Shown here one piece after another: positions 10,883 through 21,770 of a stretch of 64,000 nucleotides of DNA (the first letter of the stretch is position 1; every line of letters starts with the position of its first letter). The DNA is from Lota lota (taxonomy: Eukaryota > Chordata > Actinopteri > Gadiformes > Lotidae). The notes beneath the pieces are model-generated. The model had not been told where the DNA came from. It was given only the letters and a program-made list of their open reading frames with translations, and made no database searches. The stretch is from contig JACYXH010000398.1 of NCBI GenBank assembly GCA_026745465.1, positions 249,038 through 313,037 on the forward strand, in the 5' to 3' direction. Made by a program: the position numbers and the translations under genes.

Positions 10883-11262
10883 GGAGCACCAGACTGAGGA
10901 GACTGGACTGGGTGGGGAGGGGAGCACCAGACTGAGGAGACTGGACTGGGTGGGGAGGGGAGCACCAGACTGAGGAGGCTGGACTGGGAGGGGCGGGGAG
11001 CACAAGACTGAGGAGGCTGGACTGGGAGGGGAGGGGAGCACAAGACTGAGGAGGCTGGACTGGGAGGGGAGGGGAGCACCAGACTGAGGAGGCTGGACTG
11101 GGAGGGGCGGGGAGCACAAGACTGAGGAGGCTGGACTGGGAGGGGAGGGGAGCACCAGACTGAGGAGGCTGGACTGGGAGGGGCGGGGACCACAAGACTG
11201 AGGAGGCTGGACTGGGAGGGGAGGGGAGCACAAGACTGAGGAGGCTGGACTGGGAGGTTCAG
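10883..11262. repeat. 38-bp minisatellite, about 10 units
   Basis: Units GAGCACCAGACTGAGGAGGC followed by TGGACTGGGAGGGGCGGG, 38 bp, alternating GCACC/GCACA and GGGGAGGGG/GGGGCGGGG forms. It continues the 39-bp array across the LTR insertion but has its own unit length and variants. Confidence 0.9.
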
Positions 11263-11402
11263 GACAGACAGACTAACACAGATCCATTATGTGTGGGGCT
11301 TGAGGGTGGGGCTGGATTCAGACTCTGGTAACCATCATGATGATTCGTAGTTGTGGTAGGTTCTTATTGGTCCCTGGTTGGTGCAGGACGATCCCTGGAC
11401 GT

Positions 11403-14400
11403 TTATGGTGTAGTTACTGGAAGAGAAGGCAGAAGAGAGTCTGGACATACAGCCAGCCTCCACATGCAGCAACACTCTGCCTGAAGACTGAAGCCCAGTG
11501 GAGCAGCTCTGCAGCTGGTTATTCTCAGGTGGAGATGAGGACACAACCAGAAACACAATCAGATACACACAACCAGACACACAACCAGAGATACACAACC
11601 ACCCAGGGCCGGCTCTAGGCATTTTGGTGTCCTAGGTGAGATTAGGATTTGTCGCCCCCTTCCTTCCTTTAGGATACACAATGATTCATAAATAACAAGA
11701 CATCAGGCAATAAACACATCTGAAGCAGAAATGATAGATAACGGTTGACCAGTACTGTTCAATTACACGAGTAAAAAAAATGTGAAAAATGGTCTTGGTA
11801 TGCAATTTCTTTGATGAGAATAAGTTATTCTAGTTTTTATGAGTCCTGTAGACAATTTGAATAAATATAGATGGTTGCAGTCTAATATATAGTCCAATAG
11901 ATTCCCTAGCATCCATTTGTGGACAAAACATTCCAGATGTCCAGGGTGAGATACGCATGTTCATAACTGATAGTGAATAGTTGATAGAGTTATCGCCAAC
12001 ATTTTTACATAACTGCAGCTGTAACATACAATTAACAGAACTCACCTGTAGCAGGCTTTGTTGCTTTGGAAGTAGCTGGAGTGCTGGATGTTGCATGACC
12101 TGTAGGCTTTGTTGCTTTGGAAGTAGCTGGAGTGCTGGATGTTGCATGACCTGTAGGCTTTGTTGCTTTGGAAGTAGCTGGAGTGCTGGATGTTGCATGA
12201 CCTGTAGGCTTTGTTGCTTTGGAAGTAGCTGGAGTTCTGGATGTTGCATGACCTGTAGGCTTTGTTGCTTTGGAAGTAGCTGGAGTGCTGGATGTTGCAT
12301 GACCTGTAGGCTTTGTTGCACTGGAGGTAGCTGGAGTGCTGGATGTTGCGTGACCTGCGGGCTGTGTTTCACTGGAGGTAGCTGGAGTGCTGGATGTTGG
12401 GTGACCTGCAAGCTGTATTCAAACATACAGTTCATCCATACTGTTACACCACTGCACTAAGTCCTTTGTCATTCTACTGCATATAAGGTAGCACTGTACA
12501 AATACACTTTATATAAATTGACTCAGACCTACATTTAATTAGTAACACGGTGTAACTAACATTCAACAATAAAAACAATATAATAATGACACAAATAATT
12601 GGCTGAACGTACATGCTCTGTAGAGAGGAGAGGTGAAGATGGGAGAACAGATGCCTCTTCTACAGCAGTTGGGGGCTTCTTCAGATCTGGACAGTTATAG
12701 AGTAGATAAAGTTAGCCTATTACAAACAAAAACATGTAGCTGCAGCTGCAGAGTAGCTAGCTAGCCACTACAAATGAAGGCTTTCCTTTCCTCCTCCTCT
12801 TTTCTCCGTTTTCTAAACTGCGCACCTGAAGGCTTGGACCTTTTCATTGTGGAAAACTGATCAGTCGGATCGGTTCAGAGCAGCGTGCCTCGCGCTTTCT
12901 GACGTTTTTTCACCGTGCATAAAAGTTAAAATATGTTGAACTTTGGGCGCTGGGCCCAGGGCAGCACCGCTCATCAACAAAACAATAGACGTAACAAAAT
13001 GTCCAACAATGTTGAGAACGCTTCGAAATTAAATTTTTACAGTTCTAAGTTTAAATGGCTGGATGAGTTGAGAGCTAGGATTTCCTTCCAGCGGGAAACA
13101 AGGGACTGCCATATCATGTCTGACAGAGACGTGGCTGGATGAACGAATCCCGGACTACGCAATCTCTCCCACGGGCTTCTCTGTTCATCGCGCGGACAGG
13201 TCAAGTGAACTTTCGGGAAAAAGCAAGGGCGGAGGTGTATGCTTCATGATTAACAACGCCTGGTGTAAACCGCTAAGTGTTCATGCACTAAAGTCCTTCT
13301 GCTCTCAGGACCTCGACTATCTTGTCTTGCTCTGCCGCCCAAACTGGCAAAAGAGACTTCTCTGCCATCATACGCATAGCCGTTTATATTCCACCACAGG
13401 CCGACACGAACGTCGCACTTTCGGAACTGTATGGAGCTATCTGCAACACAGAAAACAGACGCCCAGAGGCCGCTCTCATAGAGGTTGGAGACTTCAACCG
13501 AGCGTCGCTAAGGACGGTTTTGCCAAAATTCTATCAACACGTAAATGTAAACACAAGAGGCGGAAGCTGCTTAGACCACGCCTACACGCAGCTCCGTGAC
13601 GCATACAAACCCCTCCTCCGCCCACCTTTCGACAAATCAGACCACTTTTCCATCCTCCTTGTGCCCGCCTACAAACACAAACTAAAACGTCCCCACCAAT
13701 CATGCGCACGAGTCGATGCTGGTCTGTCGAATCAGACGCGATCCTTCAGGACTGCTTTTATTCAGTGACAGAGTTTGCAGAGAACAGTGGTGACGTAAGC
13801 GAGGTCGCGGCAGGAACCCTGGGTTTCATAGAAAAGGTGATGGAGGAAGTGGTGCCCACGAAAACAGTCCGTGTGTATCCAAACCAGATACCATGGATTA
13901 AAATCGACGTCAAAACAGCACTATCTACAAGAACAGCAGCATTAAAAAATGGAGATACTACAGAAATAAAAATTGCCCGCCATGACCTTCGAAGAGAGAT
14001 TACGGCAAGAAAAGAGAGTCACAGCTAAGCAGCAGTGACCATCGGAGAATGTGGAAGGGACTACGACTCAGCTGACTACCAAATGAGCTGAACAGTTTCT
14101 ACGCCCGCTTTGAACTGAGCCACACCAAGCTCCTGGAGAGAGCCTACTCCACAAACAACACGGCCAGCGCTCTGGCCATCGCAGAGGAAGATGTGCGCGT
14201 GGTATTCAAACGCATCAACATCCGAAAAGCGGCCGGGCCAGATGGAATACCAGGCCGGGTGTTCAAAGCATGTGCGGACCCGCTGGCTGGTGTATTCACA
14301 AACATTTTCAACCTCTCCCTCTCCACGGGCATAGTGCCCACCTGCTTCAAGTCATCAGTCATCATCCCAGTACCGAAAAAGAGCAAGGTAACATGCCCAA

Positions 14401-17400
14401 ACCACTGGCGCCCTGTTGCTCTCACCCCCATAGTGAGCAAATGCTTTGAGAAGGTTATCAAGGTGCTGATCTGCAGAATGCTGCCACCCACCCTGGACCC
14501 TCACCAATTTGCCCACAGGAATAACAGATCGACAGACGACGCCACTGCCACAGCACTCCACTCAGCCCTCACCCACCTTGATAAGAGGAACTCCTATGTG
14601 AGGATGCTGTTCGTGGACTATAGTTCAGCATTCAACACCAGAGTCCCCTCCAGACTCGACAGCAAGCTCAGGGACCAAGGCATAGACCCTGGCCTATGCG
14701 ACTGGATCCTTAGCTTCCTGCCAGATCGGAAACAGGTGGTGAAGATGGGTTCTAAGTTCTCCACCCCCCTGACCATCAGCACAGGAGCCCCCCAGGGCTG
14801 TGTTCTAAGCCCCCTCCTCTACTCCCTGTACACCCATGACTGCGTGGCCACACACAGCTCCAACACGGTTATCGAGTTCGCCGATGACACAACAGGGATC
14901 GGCCTGATCACCGACGGCGACGAGGCGGCCTATAGGAGCAAAGTCGACCGCCTGGCTTAGTACAGCCAGGACACCAACCTCGCTCTCAACTCCGACAAGA
15001 CCAAGGAGCTGGTGGTGGACTTCAGGAGGAAGAGACAGGTACATGACCCCATCACCATCAATGGGTCTGCTGTGGAGAGGGTAAACAGCATTAAGTTCCT
15101 GGGGCTCCACATCACCAACGACCTCACCTGGGATTAGCACACCAACCAGGTGGTGAAAAAAGCACGTCGCCTATTTCACCTTAGGCGGCTGAAAACGTTC
15201 GGCTTGGGGCCCAAGATCCTGGGGGCCTTCTTCAGAGGCACAACGGAGAGCATCTTGACGGGATGCATCACTGCCTGGTACGGGAACTGCACTGCCCAAA
15301 GCCGCAAAGCGTTGCAAAGGTTAGTGCGGACAGCTGAAAGGATCAGCGGATGTGAGCTTCCCTCCATCCAGGACACCTACAAGGCCCGGTGTGTCAAGAA
15401 GGACCTCAGAAACATTAGTGCTTAATGCTTCCACTCTGAATTAGCCTCTACACAGAAGAACATCTTGACAGACTGAATAAGTGTAGGGAGACGGCTGCCA
15501 TTATCGTGGTCAAACAAGAAAAAATGTCTTTCTACCCTTTGTCCCTGCTCTGTGTGGTCATGATGACTCAGTGAGCTACGTTATAAACGCCACTGAGCTG
15601 ACGTTATGCTGGCCACATTGCCCCAGCTATAAAAGTAGTGTCTTATATACATGGATAGCTCCATTCTATAAGATAATATCTAGAGGATGTTGTTCAGTAG
15701 GTCTGCCACTCTGGTCCCTCTGCTAGGTAGGCTCTGACTCTCTGCTCCAATTAGTTGAAATGTTTTGAATCACAGCCATATCATTGGACTTGGTGTGAGT
15801 CAGTCACCCTTGCAAATCACTGGATATAAATGAATGATCTATTACTCATTTACAAAGTGAAACATATGGAATTAGAACTTACCAGTTATCTCCGTCTTCA
15901 ATTCCTGTGTTTTCTTTTTTTTTATAAAATAAAATGTGAATAAAATATCAACATTGGGTTCATTACAAGGTCATGATCTAATAACTCCACCACTGCCAGC
16001 TAGGTTCACACATATTATTGTGTTCTGCATCCAACCAGTAATAACACTGACCTTGTCAAGTTGATCAGCCAGTTCTATATAGAGATAAACAATACAGCAA
16101 CATGTCAGGACAGCAGTCAATATCATTCAGCACAACCTTGATAAATGTTAGTATAATGTAACATGATAAATGTTAGTTTAATGTAACTATGATACATGTT
16201 AGTTTAATGTAACCACGATACATGTTAGTTTAATGTAACATGATACATGTTAGTTTAATGTAACATGATACATGTTAGAGTTTAATGTAACCATGATACA
16301 TGTTAGTTTAATGTAACATGATACATGTTAGAGTTGAATGTAACCATGATACATGTTAGTTTAATGTAACATGATACATGTTAGAGTTAAATGTAACCAT
16401 GATACATGTTAGTTTAATGTAACACTTACCTCTCATTTGCTTCCTCTGAATAATGGCTATGATTACCATTACAAATATGATTCCTGGTATTATTCCAGCC
16501 AAATGTCCTCTGTCTGAGCCATGTTCTCCACATGTAGAATCAGTTGAATCAGTTCCTGGTTTATTGTTTTTCTTTCCCACAGATTCCCATCTGAAATGAG
16601 AAGGACAAAACTGCACGTTTAGTTTCAGGGTGTGTAGTGTATAGATTGGGTGTTTGACAACTGGTCCAAAGGTACAGGGTTTGATCCCCAACGTCCACAA
16701 CCTACCTGTAGGCCTACAGGTAGGTTTTTGAGTAAGATGTCTTACCCCTACTTGCTCTTAATGACCTGTCCCTACCTATATTAGAAATTACTTTAAGACA
16801 AATTTTTACGTTTTGCAATTGACATTTTTCTGTATAGTATAAACTATAAAACATAATCACTGCTAATAATAAAAAGCCACACCATTACACATGATATCGC
16901 CCAGGCCTAATGCCAAAAGTATTATGAATGTACTGTATTGATAAATAAACTATTATATTCACTTACTTTGTGTGGTTCTGGCAAGACGATGACGTGCCAT
17001 TTAAGAATGTTCCATCAGTACACTGGAGGCACTCTGTGTCTTTATCTGCTGTTCCTGTATGAATATACATGTTTTATTTAAACACATGTTCACACCCTTC
17101 TCATGTGGTGTAAACATGACATTCGTCAGTTGTGAAAAACAGAATCGGAAGTATATAATATTGCAACTAAGCTGAAGTTCCCCAAAGTTGTTTGGCGAAA
17201 GCTCCAAGAAGGAACAACAGGAAATAGAGAATTGTAATTCAAAGGAGTTGCTGGCTATTGAGTCAATGCCAGACTGTTGCAGATGATCATGGAGTAACTT
17301 AGAAACCAATACATTCAATGGTAAAAAAGCTGGATGGCCCCTTATAGGGCTGAATAGAATACAGCAGATGTCAATTTATTTAACAATTTAGCTATAATTA

Positions 17401-19177
17401 ATGTTGACATACAGTATATTTGTTAACACCAACCTCTTTGACTGATGTATTGACCAGGACTGCAAACCGTGTGTCTCTGAGCGGCCATACATCCCCCTCT
17501 GTTAGAGTCACTACAGAAGTATCCATCCATGGGCTCACACAGAGCATCTGATTTTGATGTACACGACTTCTTCACCTTCAGGCCGAGACCTGTCAATCAC
17601 AACAGTTACAGAGGAACCTGAGAGGGCACAACTTCTCCCAGCTGAGATCCACCTGAACCAACGTTAACATCATAACATACTCAACAGTATATTTAAAATA
17701 ATCAAATAATATGAATGTACCTGTGTCACACTTTGTACAGGTAGAGCATTGCTTCTGTCCATTTAGGCCTTCTTGGAAAGTACCTTTGGTGCAATCTGTG
17801 CACTTTGTTATGCTGCTCTCTGTGCAGTCCATTTCAACATGCATTCCTGTTGGAAAGAACGTTTTAAATATGTTGTAGATTAATAGACACTTTATGTTGT
17901 ACATGTTGTCAATTTCTGGACAGTCCATGTTGTAGATTTGTGGACAGCATATTTTGCATATCTTTTAGAGTAGTAGACCGTCTATGTTGTTTATTTGTAG
18001 ACAGTATATGTTGTACATAAACCAGACAAAATCTGTTAATTGCATACCCATTTTTACGCCCAAATGTTAGCGATTATCCGATATATGCCATTATCCGAAG
18101 AGGAGTTTAGAAAACCAATTACAGGCTCCAGGTACATTCCACTGGAGAAAAACTTGTTCGACGTCTTCATGAGAACTCTCAAAGGCCCTTTTCCTTCTTG
18201 GGTTTACATTGCTTTGGTGAGCACTGAGAAGCTTATCCTTTTGTTTCCCGATCCTGGAAATCTACTACTGTGAGACGCCAAAACACACCTTTTCTAACTC
18301 ATTAAAAACAATAATTTGGTCAGCAAGACAAAGGACTTTTCGTTTCGATTATTTTCTGCCATGGCGCATAGTCTTGCTAGATATGGCTGGAATGGCTGTA
18401 ACTAATGAAAAGATCAAATCAAATAAACCCACGTGACTATTCTCATCAGAAAAAGTCGCCAGGCTTGTGCACATGTAAGAGCAATATCAAGGAAGTTCAG
18501 CGGAGAAAAAGGAACAGGGCCAGGCGATAAAGGCACTTGTTTTAAAGGAGGTGTACTGAGTAGGCGTGGAAGGGTCTTTTGATCGGTCTACTTTTGAAGC
18601 AAGTGTACTTGTTAGAAGACATTTATAGAGTAAACCCGCTGTGAGGTGGACACCCCGCGGTGATCCTAATGGTTTTAGGATGAAGATGAGTATGCAATTA
18701 GCCGGTTTATGCAAATCTGGACTTTTAAAGGCTATGCATTTATCCGATATATGCGTTTATCCAACATGCAATAAAAAAAATGTGCCTGTATATATTGTTG
18801 ATTTGTAGACAGTACATGTCATAGATTCCTAGACAGTATATGTTGTAGGTTTATAGACAGTATAGGTTTTAGATTTGTAGACAGTATATCTTGTATACTG
18901 TATGTCATAGATTCGTAGACAGTATGTGTTGTAGATTTGTAGACAGTATATCTTGTATATGTCATAGATTCGTAGACAGTATATGTTGTATATTTGTAGA
19001 CAGTATATCTTGTAGATTTGTAGACAGCTTGACAATAATTCATATTTGACGCTTACCAGGAGGACATGCTGGGCAACACTCAAGTCCTGCGCTGTACTCA
19101 TCCAGGAGACACCGTGAAGCAACGGCAACGTACAAAGTATTAGGCACTGAACATATTAACATGAATTGTAGAAACAT
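11403..19177 (-). CDS. tnfrsf14: TNFRSF14 (HVEM)-like receptor, gene 3, 8 exons, 368 codons
   Basis: Exons on the minus strand: 1 19057-19177, 2 17721-17846, 3 17434-17589, 4 16967-17054, 5 16430-16590, 6 12613-12686, 7 12046-12412, 8 11403-11416. All phases join and give one frame of 368 codons. Exon 1 starts at MFLQFMLICSV, a signal peptide; the upstream ATG used by genes 4 and 5 is GTG here. Exons 1-4 give cysteine-rich domains (CLLDEYSAGLECCPACPPG; CTDCTKGTF; SCTSKSDALCEP; TADKDTECLQCTDGTF). Exon 5 holds the membrane span (IIPGIIFVMVIIAII) but its first Cys is Trp. Exon 6 carries TAVEEAS, matching the [PSAT]x[QE]E TRAF-binding consensus. Exon 7 has seven 17-residue Ser/Thr/Pro repeats. 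Exon 8 stops after four residues (TAA at 11403). A LINE sits in intron 5. A CD40-like name is the alternative. Confidence 0.7.
11417..12045. other. Gene 3 intron 7 and former exon 8 sequence
   Basis: Holds the polypyrimidine tract TTCTGCCTTCTCTTCCAG of the exon 8 acceptor and a short ACACAACCAGA repeat run (11540-11600), matching the intron 7 of genes 4-6. No other feature seen. Confidence 0.6.
12046..12412 (-). repeat. Coding 51-bp repeat in gene 3 exon 7, 7 units
   Basis: The exon is 367 bp: seven 51-bp units plus 10 bp. The commonest unit reads PTGHATSSTPATSKATK (17 residues); the first two read LAGHPTSSTPATSSETQ and PAGHATSSTPATSSATK. The acceptor follows TTTGAATACAG and the donor is GTGAGT. 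By exon order it lies on the cytoplasmic side, after the TRAF motif. Confidence 0.9.
13061..15424 (+). mobile_element. LINE (L2/CR1-like), 5'-truncated and decayed
   Basis: Homology to gene 5 intron 5 stops at about 13061 (after AGTTCTAAGTTTAAATGG) and LINE coding sequence begins. Endonuclease pieces read AVYIPPQADTNVALSELYG, LIEVGDFNRASLRTVLPKF and PPFDKSDHFSILL. The reverse transcriptase (about 14100-15424) shows RKAAGPDGIPGRVFKACADP, STGAPQGCVLSPLLYSLYTH and the catalytic FADD at 14876-14887. It ends near RLVRTAERISGCELPSIQD. Frame shifts separate the endonuclease pieces, and in-frame stops lie at about 14958 and 15135, so it is inactive. It occupies intron 5 of gene 3 in the opposite direction to the gene. 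Clade call L2/CR1 is by motif style. Confidence 0.8.
15425..16134. other. Gene 3 intron 5 sequence after the LINE
   Basis: Non-coding. A 250-bp block (about 15480-15720, landmarks GGCTGCCATTATCGTGGTCA and GAGCTGACGTTATGCTGGCC) recurs twice in gene 5 intron 5, at about 46920-47165 and 48560-48810. Confidence 0.6.
16135..16425. repeat. Intron-5 minisatellite beside gene 3 exon 5
   Basis: About eleven units of the ATGATACATGTTAGTTTAAT repeat, ending 5 bases before the exon 5 donor. Confidence 0.9.
18064..18273 (+). other. Small open frame in intron 1 of gene 3, unrecognised
   Basis: An ATG frame of about 69 codons containing PLSEEEFRKPITGSRYIPLE and GPFPSWVYIALVSTEKL. A paralogous frame lies in intron 1 of gene 5 (51462-51650), with substitutions but no indels. 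Flanking TTATCCGATATATGC motifs at 18071 and 18739 look like parts of a repeated element, so this is more likely a transposon fragment than a gene. Confidence 0.25.
18781..19030. repeat. Intron-1 minisatellite of gene 3
   Basis: Tandem copies of about 22-27 bp on the theme TTGTAGACAGTATATGTTGT. A shorter version occupies the same place in gene 5 (52203-52395). Confidence 0.85.
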
Positions 19178-19857
19178 GGTTGTCAGGTTTGTAGGAGCTT
19201 CAACCACCAAACTGTTTAACAACGTGTAGTCACAGACTTTTCTTGAAGTTCTGAAATATCTGGGGAGAGAAAAAAAAAGCTGTTAATAAATTTTATAAAT
19301 AAAAAAATCGATTTACTAGTTCTGACCAAGTAATTTAATTGGACAAGAGGCATTTGTGGCGAGACTTTTAACTATACATGTATCACTCCGCTGTACAGGT
19401 GTTTCTAAGAACCATTGATCACATTAACCATGTAAGCTGTCTACTCATCAGAATCACACCTGCCACCAAAGCAACTGTCAACAGACTCTTATTTCACTGG
19501 CTGCACGATAAATGGAAACATTCAGATCAACATACATGATACAGAGTTGCTGGCCTGCGGTAACGAGTAGACCTACACAAAGTAGAAGCTAGTGTGCAGG
19601 AAGAATTACTTGGCAACAGTCAAATAAATGAATAAAATCAACAATCATAATATGTTGTCTCTTATTACTGTTACCTAATAAATATATAAGTAAGTATATA
19701 TTTAGCTAAACTTACTATTTAGCTCAAGTCGTTATTTATGCTGTTTTGTGCCAATGTGGTCTTTCTTTGTTTTTAGATAAGACTCCCTGTAATTAATTAT
19801 TCAAAATAACTATTTCAAATTCTGTTGGCCAAAGTAAAGGTTACAATTATAGTTACT
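19178..19857. other. 5' flank of gene 3
   Basis: Probable promoter and 5' UTR region of gene 3, matching 52573-53215 in front of gene 5. I see no certain TATA box or other regulatory site. Confidence 0.4.
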
Positions 19858-20190
19858 AGAGCTTGTTCTCAAATGTTCCACCTCTAGTTAGTAGAGCTTG
19901 TTCTCAAATGTTCCCCTCTAGTTAGTAGAGCTTGTTCTCAAATGTTCCACCCCTAGTTAGTAGAGCTTGTTCTCAAATGTTTCACCTCTAGTTAGTAGAG
20001 CTTGTTCTCAAATGTTCCACCTCTAGTTAGTAGAGCTTGTTCTCAAATGTTCCCCTCTAGTTAGTAGAGCTTGTTCTCAAATGTTCCCCTCTAGTTAGTA
20101 GAGCTTGTTCTCAAATGTTCCCCTCTAGTTAGTAGAGCTTGTTCTCAAATGTTCACCTCTAGTTAGTAGAGCTTGTTCCACCTCTAGTTA
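19858..20190. repeat. 34/35-bp minisatellite, about 9-10 units
   Basis: Units CTAGTTAGTAGAGCTTGTTC followed by TCAAATGTTCCACCT or TCAAATGTTCCCCT. The same locus near gene 5 (53211-53300) has only about two units. Confidence 0.9.
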
Positions 20191-20904
20191 GAGAGTTTCA
20201 CCCCTATGCTATCTTCACGTATGAACTCTGGACAACGTCCAGAGAATCAGGTCCGGACATTATTCCAGAGTCGCCCTTTCCTACATGTATCACAACAGAA
20301 GATCATCCGTGTCAGACGAGTCTCACTGGAAACACTGCGTTTGGTTTAGGCGAGGGGAAAAGTCATCAACACTATCTGTGAATTCTTATTTGCATTTACT
20401 GCCACCTACTATGGTTGCAATAAATACCAAAAAGGTAAATATCAAACAAATCTATTGTGGACACTTTGAAACATGAGATGTATCTGCAGCACCCCCTGGT
20501 GGTTCATTCTGAACTACATGAATTATGGTTAATAGGGAGCTGTGACTCAGGAACGAACTTCAGCTTCGTCATGCGTCTCAGGTTAATTTACACCAGGATT
20601 TCTAAGCCTTTTGGCGATATCCGGTTCATCTCCGAGCTCCCAAAACACATGTTAATACCAGGTGCAACAAGGGGAGTTAATCACTGCGAACAATTTTTTG
20701 TAATTTTTGAAAATACAACTAATGAATCATTCTTCACATACCGTACGATGTTCCCAGGAGCCAGAATGTTTGTTGTAAAGAACAAATGGTATTTTACAAC
20801 AAAGTGAAGGCCATCATAGTTTTTCCGAGAGCGATCTGAGTGAAAGCAAAAGTAAGAATGGCATTATCAACTTATCACTATTTTTATACAGTTTAAGTTG
20901 TATT
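20191..20904. other. Intergenic sequence matching 53300-54010
   Basis: No supported gene. An open frame of about 110 codons (20478-20807) has a diverged counterpart at 53606-53926, but the start codon is not shared and no domain is seen. Confidence 0.4.
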
Positions 20905-21060
20905 TTGTGTAGGCTTCGCCTTATGGGCTTGGCCCTTGCGCGCACTGAACATTTTCACTAATGCACCAATCAACGTGGGCACCGCCCACATTTCCCACGA
21001 CACTGTGTATAACGCGGCGCACAGCTGCGCTCGTCTTCTTTTTTGTTTCAGCATTTGCAT
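20905..21060. mobile_element. DIRS element remnant (terminal region)
   Basis: TAGGCTTCGCCTTATGGGCT is the same terminal repeat that opens the DIRS element at 54011. It is followed by a block (TGCACCAATCAACGTGGGCA, then CCCACATTTCCCACGACAC, AGCTGCGCTCGTCTTC) that is the reverse complement of 56400-56515. Flanks match those of the larger element, so the two loci share one ancestral insertion. Confidence 0.65.
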
Positions 21061-21555
21061 TATTATATTCAATGAAAAACTCAATGATGACTTCATCACA
21101 TTTGACTTAAACAGCGTTTATATTACCTTACTTTAATTGGGAGCGTCGAAACATTGAGTGCCAGTCGAATCACACTCTTCCACCATCACCAGCAACCAAA
21201 CCTAGGAGGCAATCCTGAATATTCATGAGGGGTGCTTGAATATTCATGAGGTGTCGACGCTGCAAATGCGTTCTGATTGTACGGATGGCACTCATTAAAA
21301 TAAATAATTGTAATTGATTGTGGTCACTCAGAAAAACACGTTTGAAATTATTAGAGACAGAATTGTGGAACTGGGGTTATTTTCAATTTGTATAAACACA
21401 AACGGAAATTGAAAAAAACCAAGACCACACAAAGTTGCAGCATCATTACTGTCCGCAACATGAAGCCCTGCGAGTTCACCATCTGCTCTGTCCAATAGAC
21501 GAGCGACACTTCAACCAGTCTTCATGCTGACCGAAACAAATGAAAAAGAACGTAT
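21061..21555. other. Intergenic block matching 56630-57090
   Basis: No gene. Landmarks shared with the third unit are CATTTGACTTAAACAGCG, TGAATATTCATGAGG repeated twice (about 21216 and 21237), and AAGCCCTGCGAGTTCACC. Confidence 0.6.
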
Positions 21556-21770
21556 AAACTTCACCTCTGAATCAAATGACAATGTAACAAAGTATAAACT
21601 TCACCTCTGAATCAAGTGAAAATGTAATAAAGTATAAATTTCACCTCTGAATCAAGTGAAAATGTAACAAAGTATAAACTTCATCTGAATCAAGTGAAAA
21701 TGTAACAAAGTATAAACTTCATCTGATTCAAGTGACAATGTAACAAAGTATAAACTTCACCTCTGACCCC
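21556..21770. repeat. 40-bp minisatellite, about 5 units
   Basis: Five to six copies of the CTTCACCTCTGAATCAAGTG unit, some shortened by 5 bases. Confidence 0.9.

Noticed and set aside
11830..12435. 201-codon minus-strand frame with QVMQHPALQLLPKQQSL repeats
   Set aside because: Wrong frame of exon 7; the splice phases of the receptor select the Ser/Thr/Pro frame.
19858..20190. CRISPR-like array of 34-bp repeats
   Set aside because: Units are directly tandem with no unique spacers, and the DNA is from a vertebrate; it is a minisatellite.
20478..20807. 110-codon plus-strand frame with counterpart at 53606-53926
   Set aside because: Start codons are not shared, substitutions look unconstrained, and no domain or neighbouring exon supports it.
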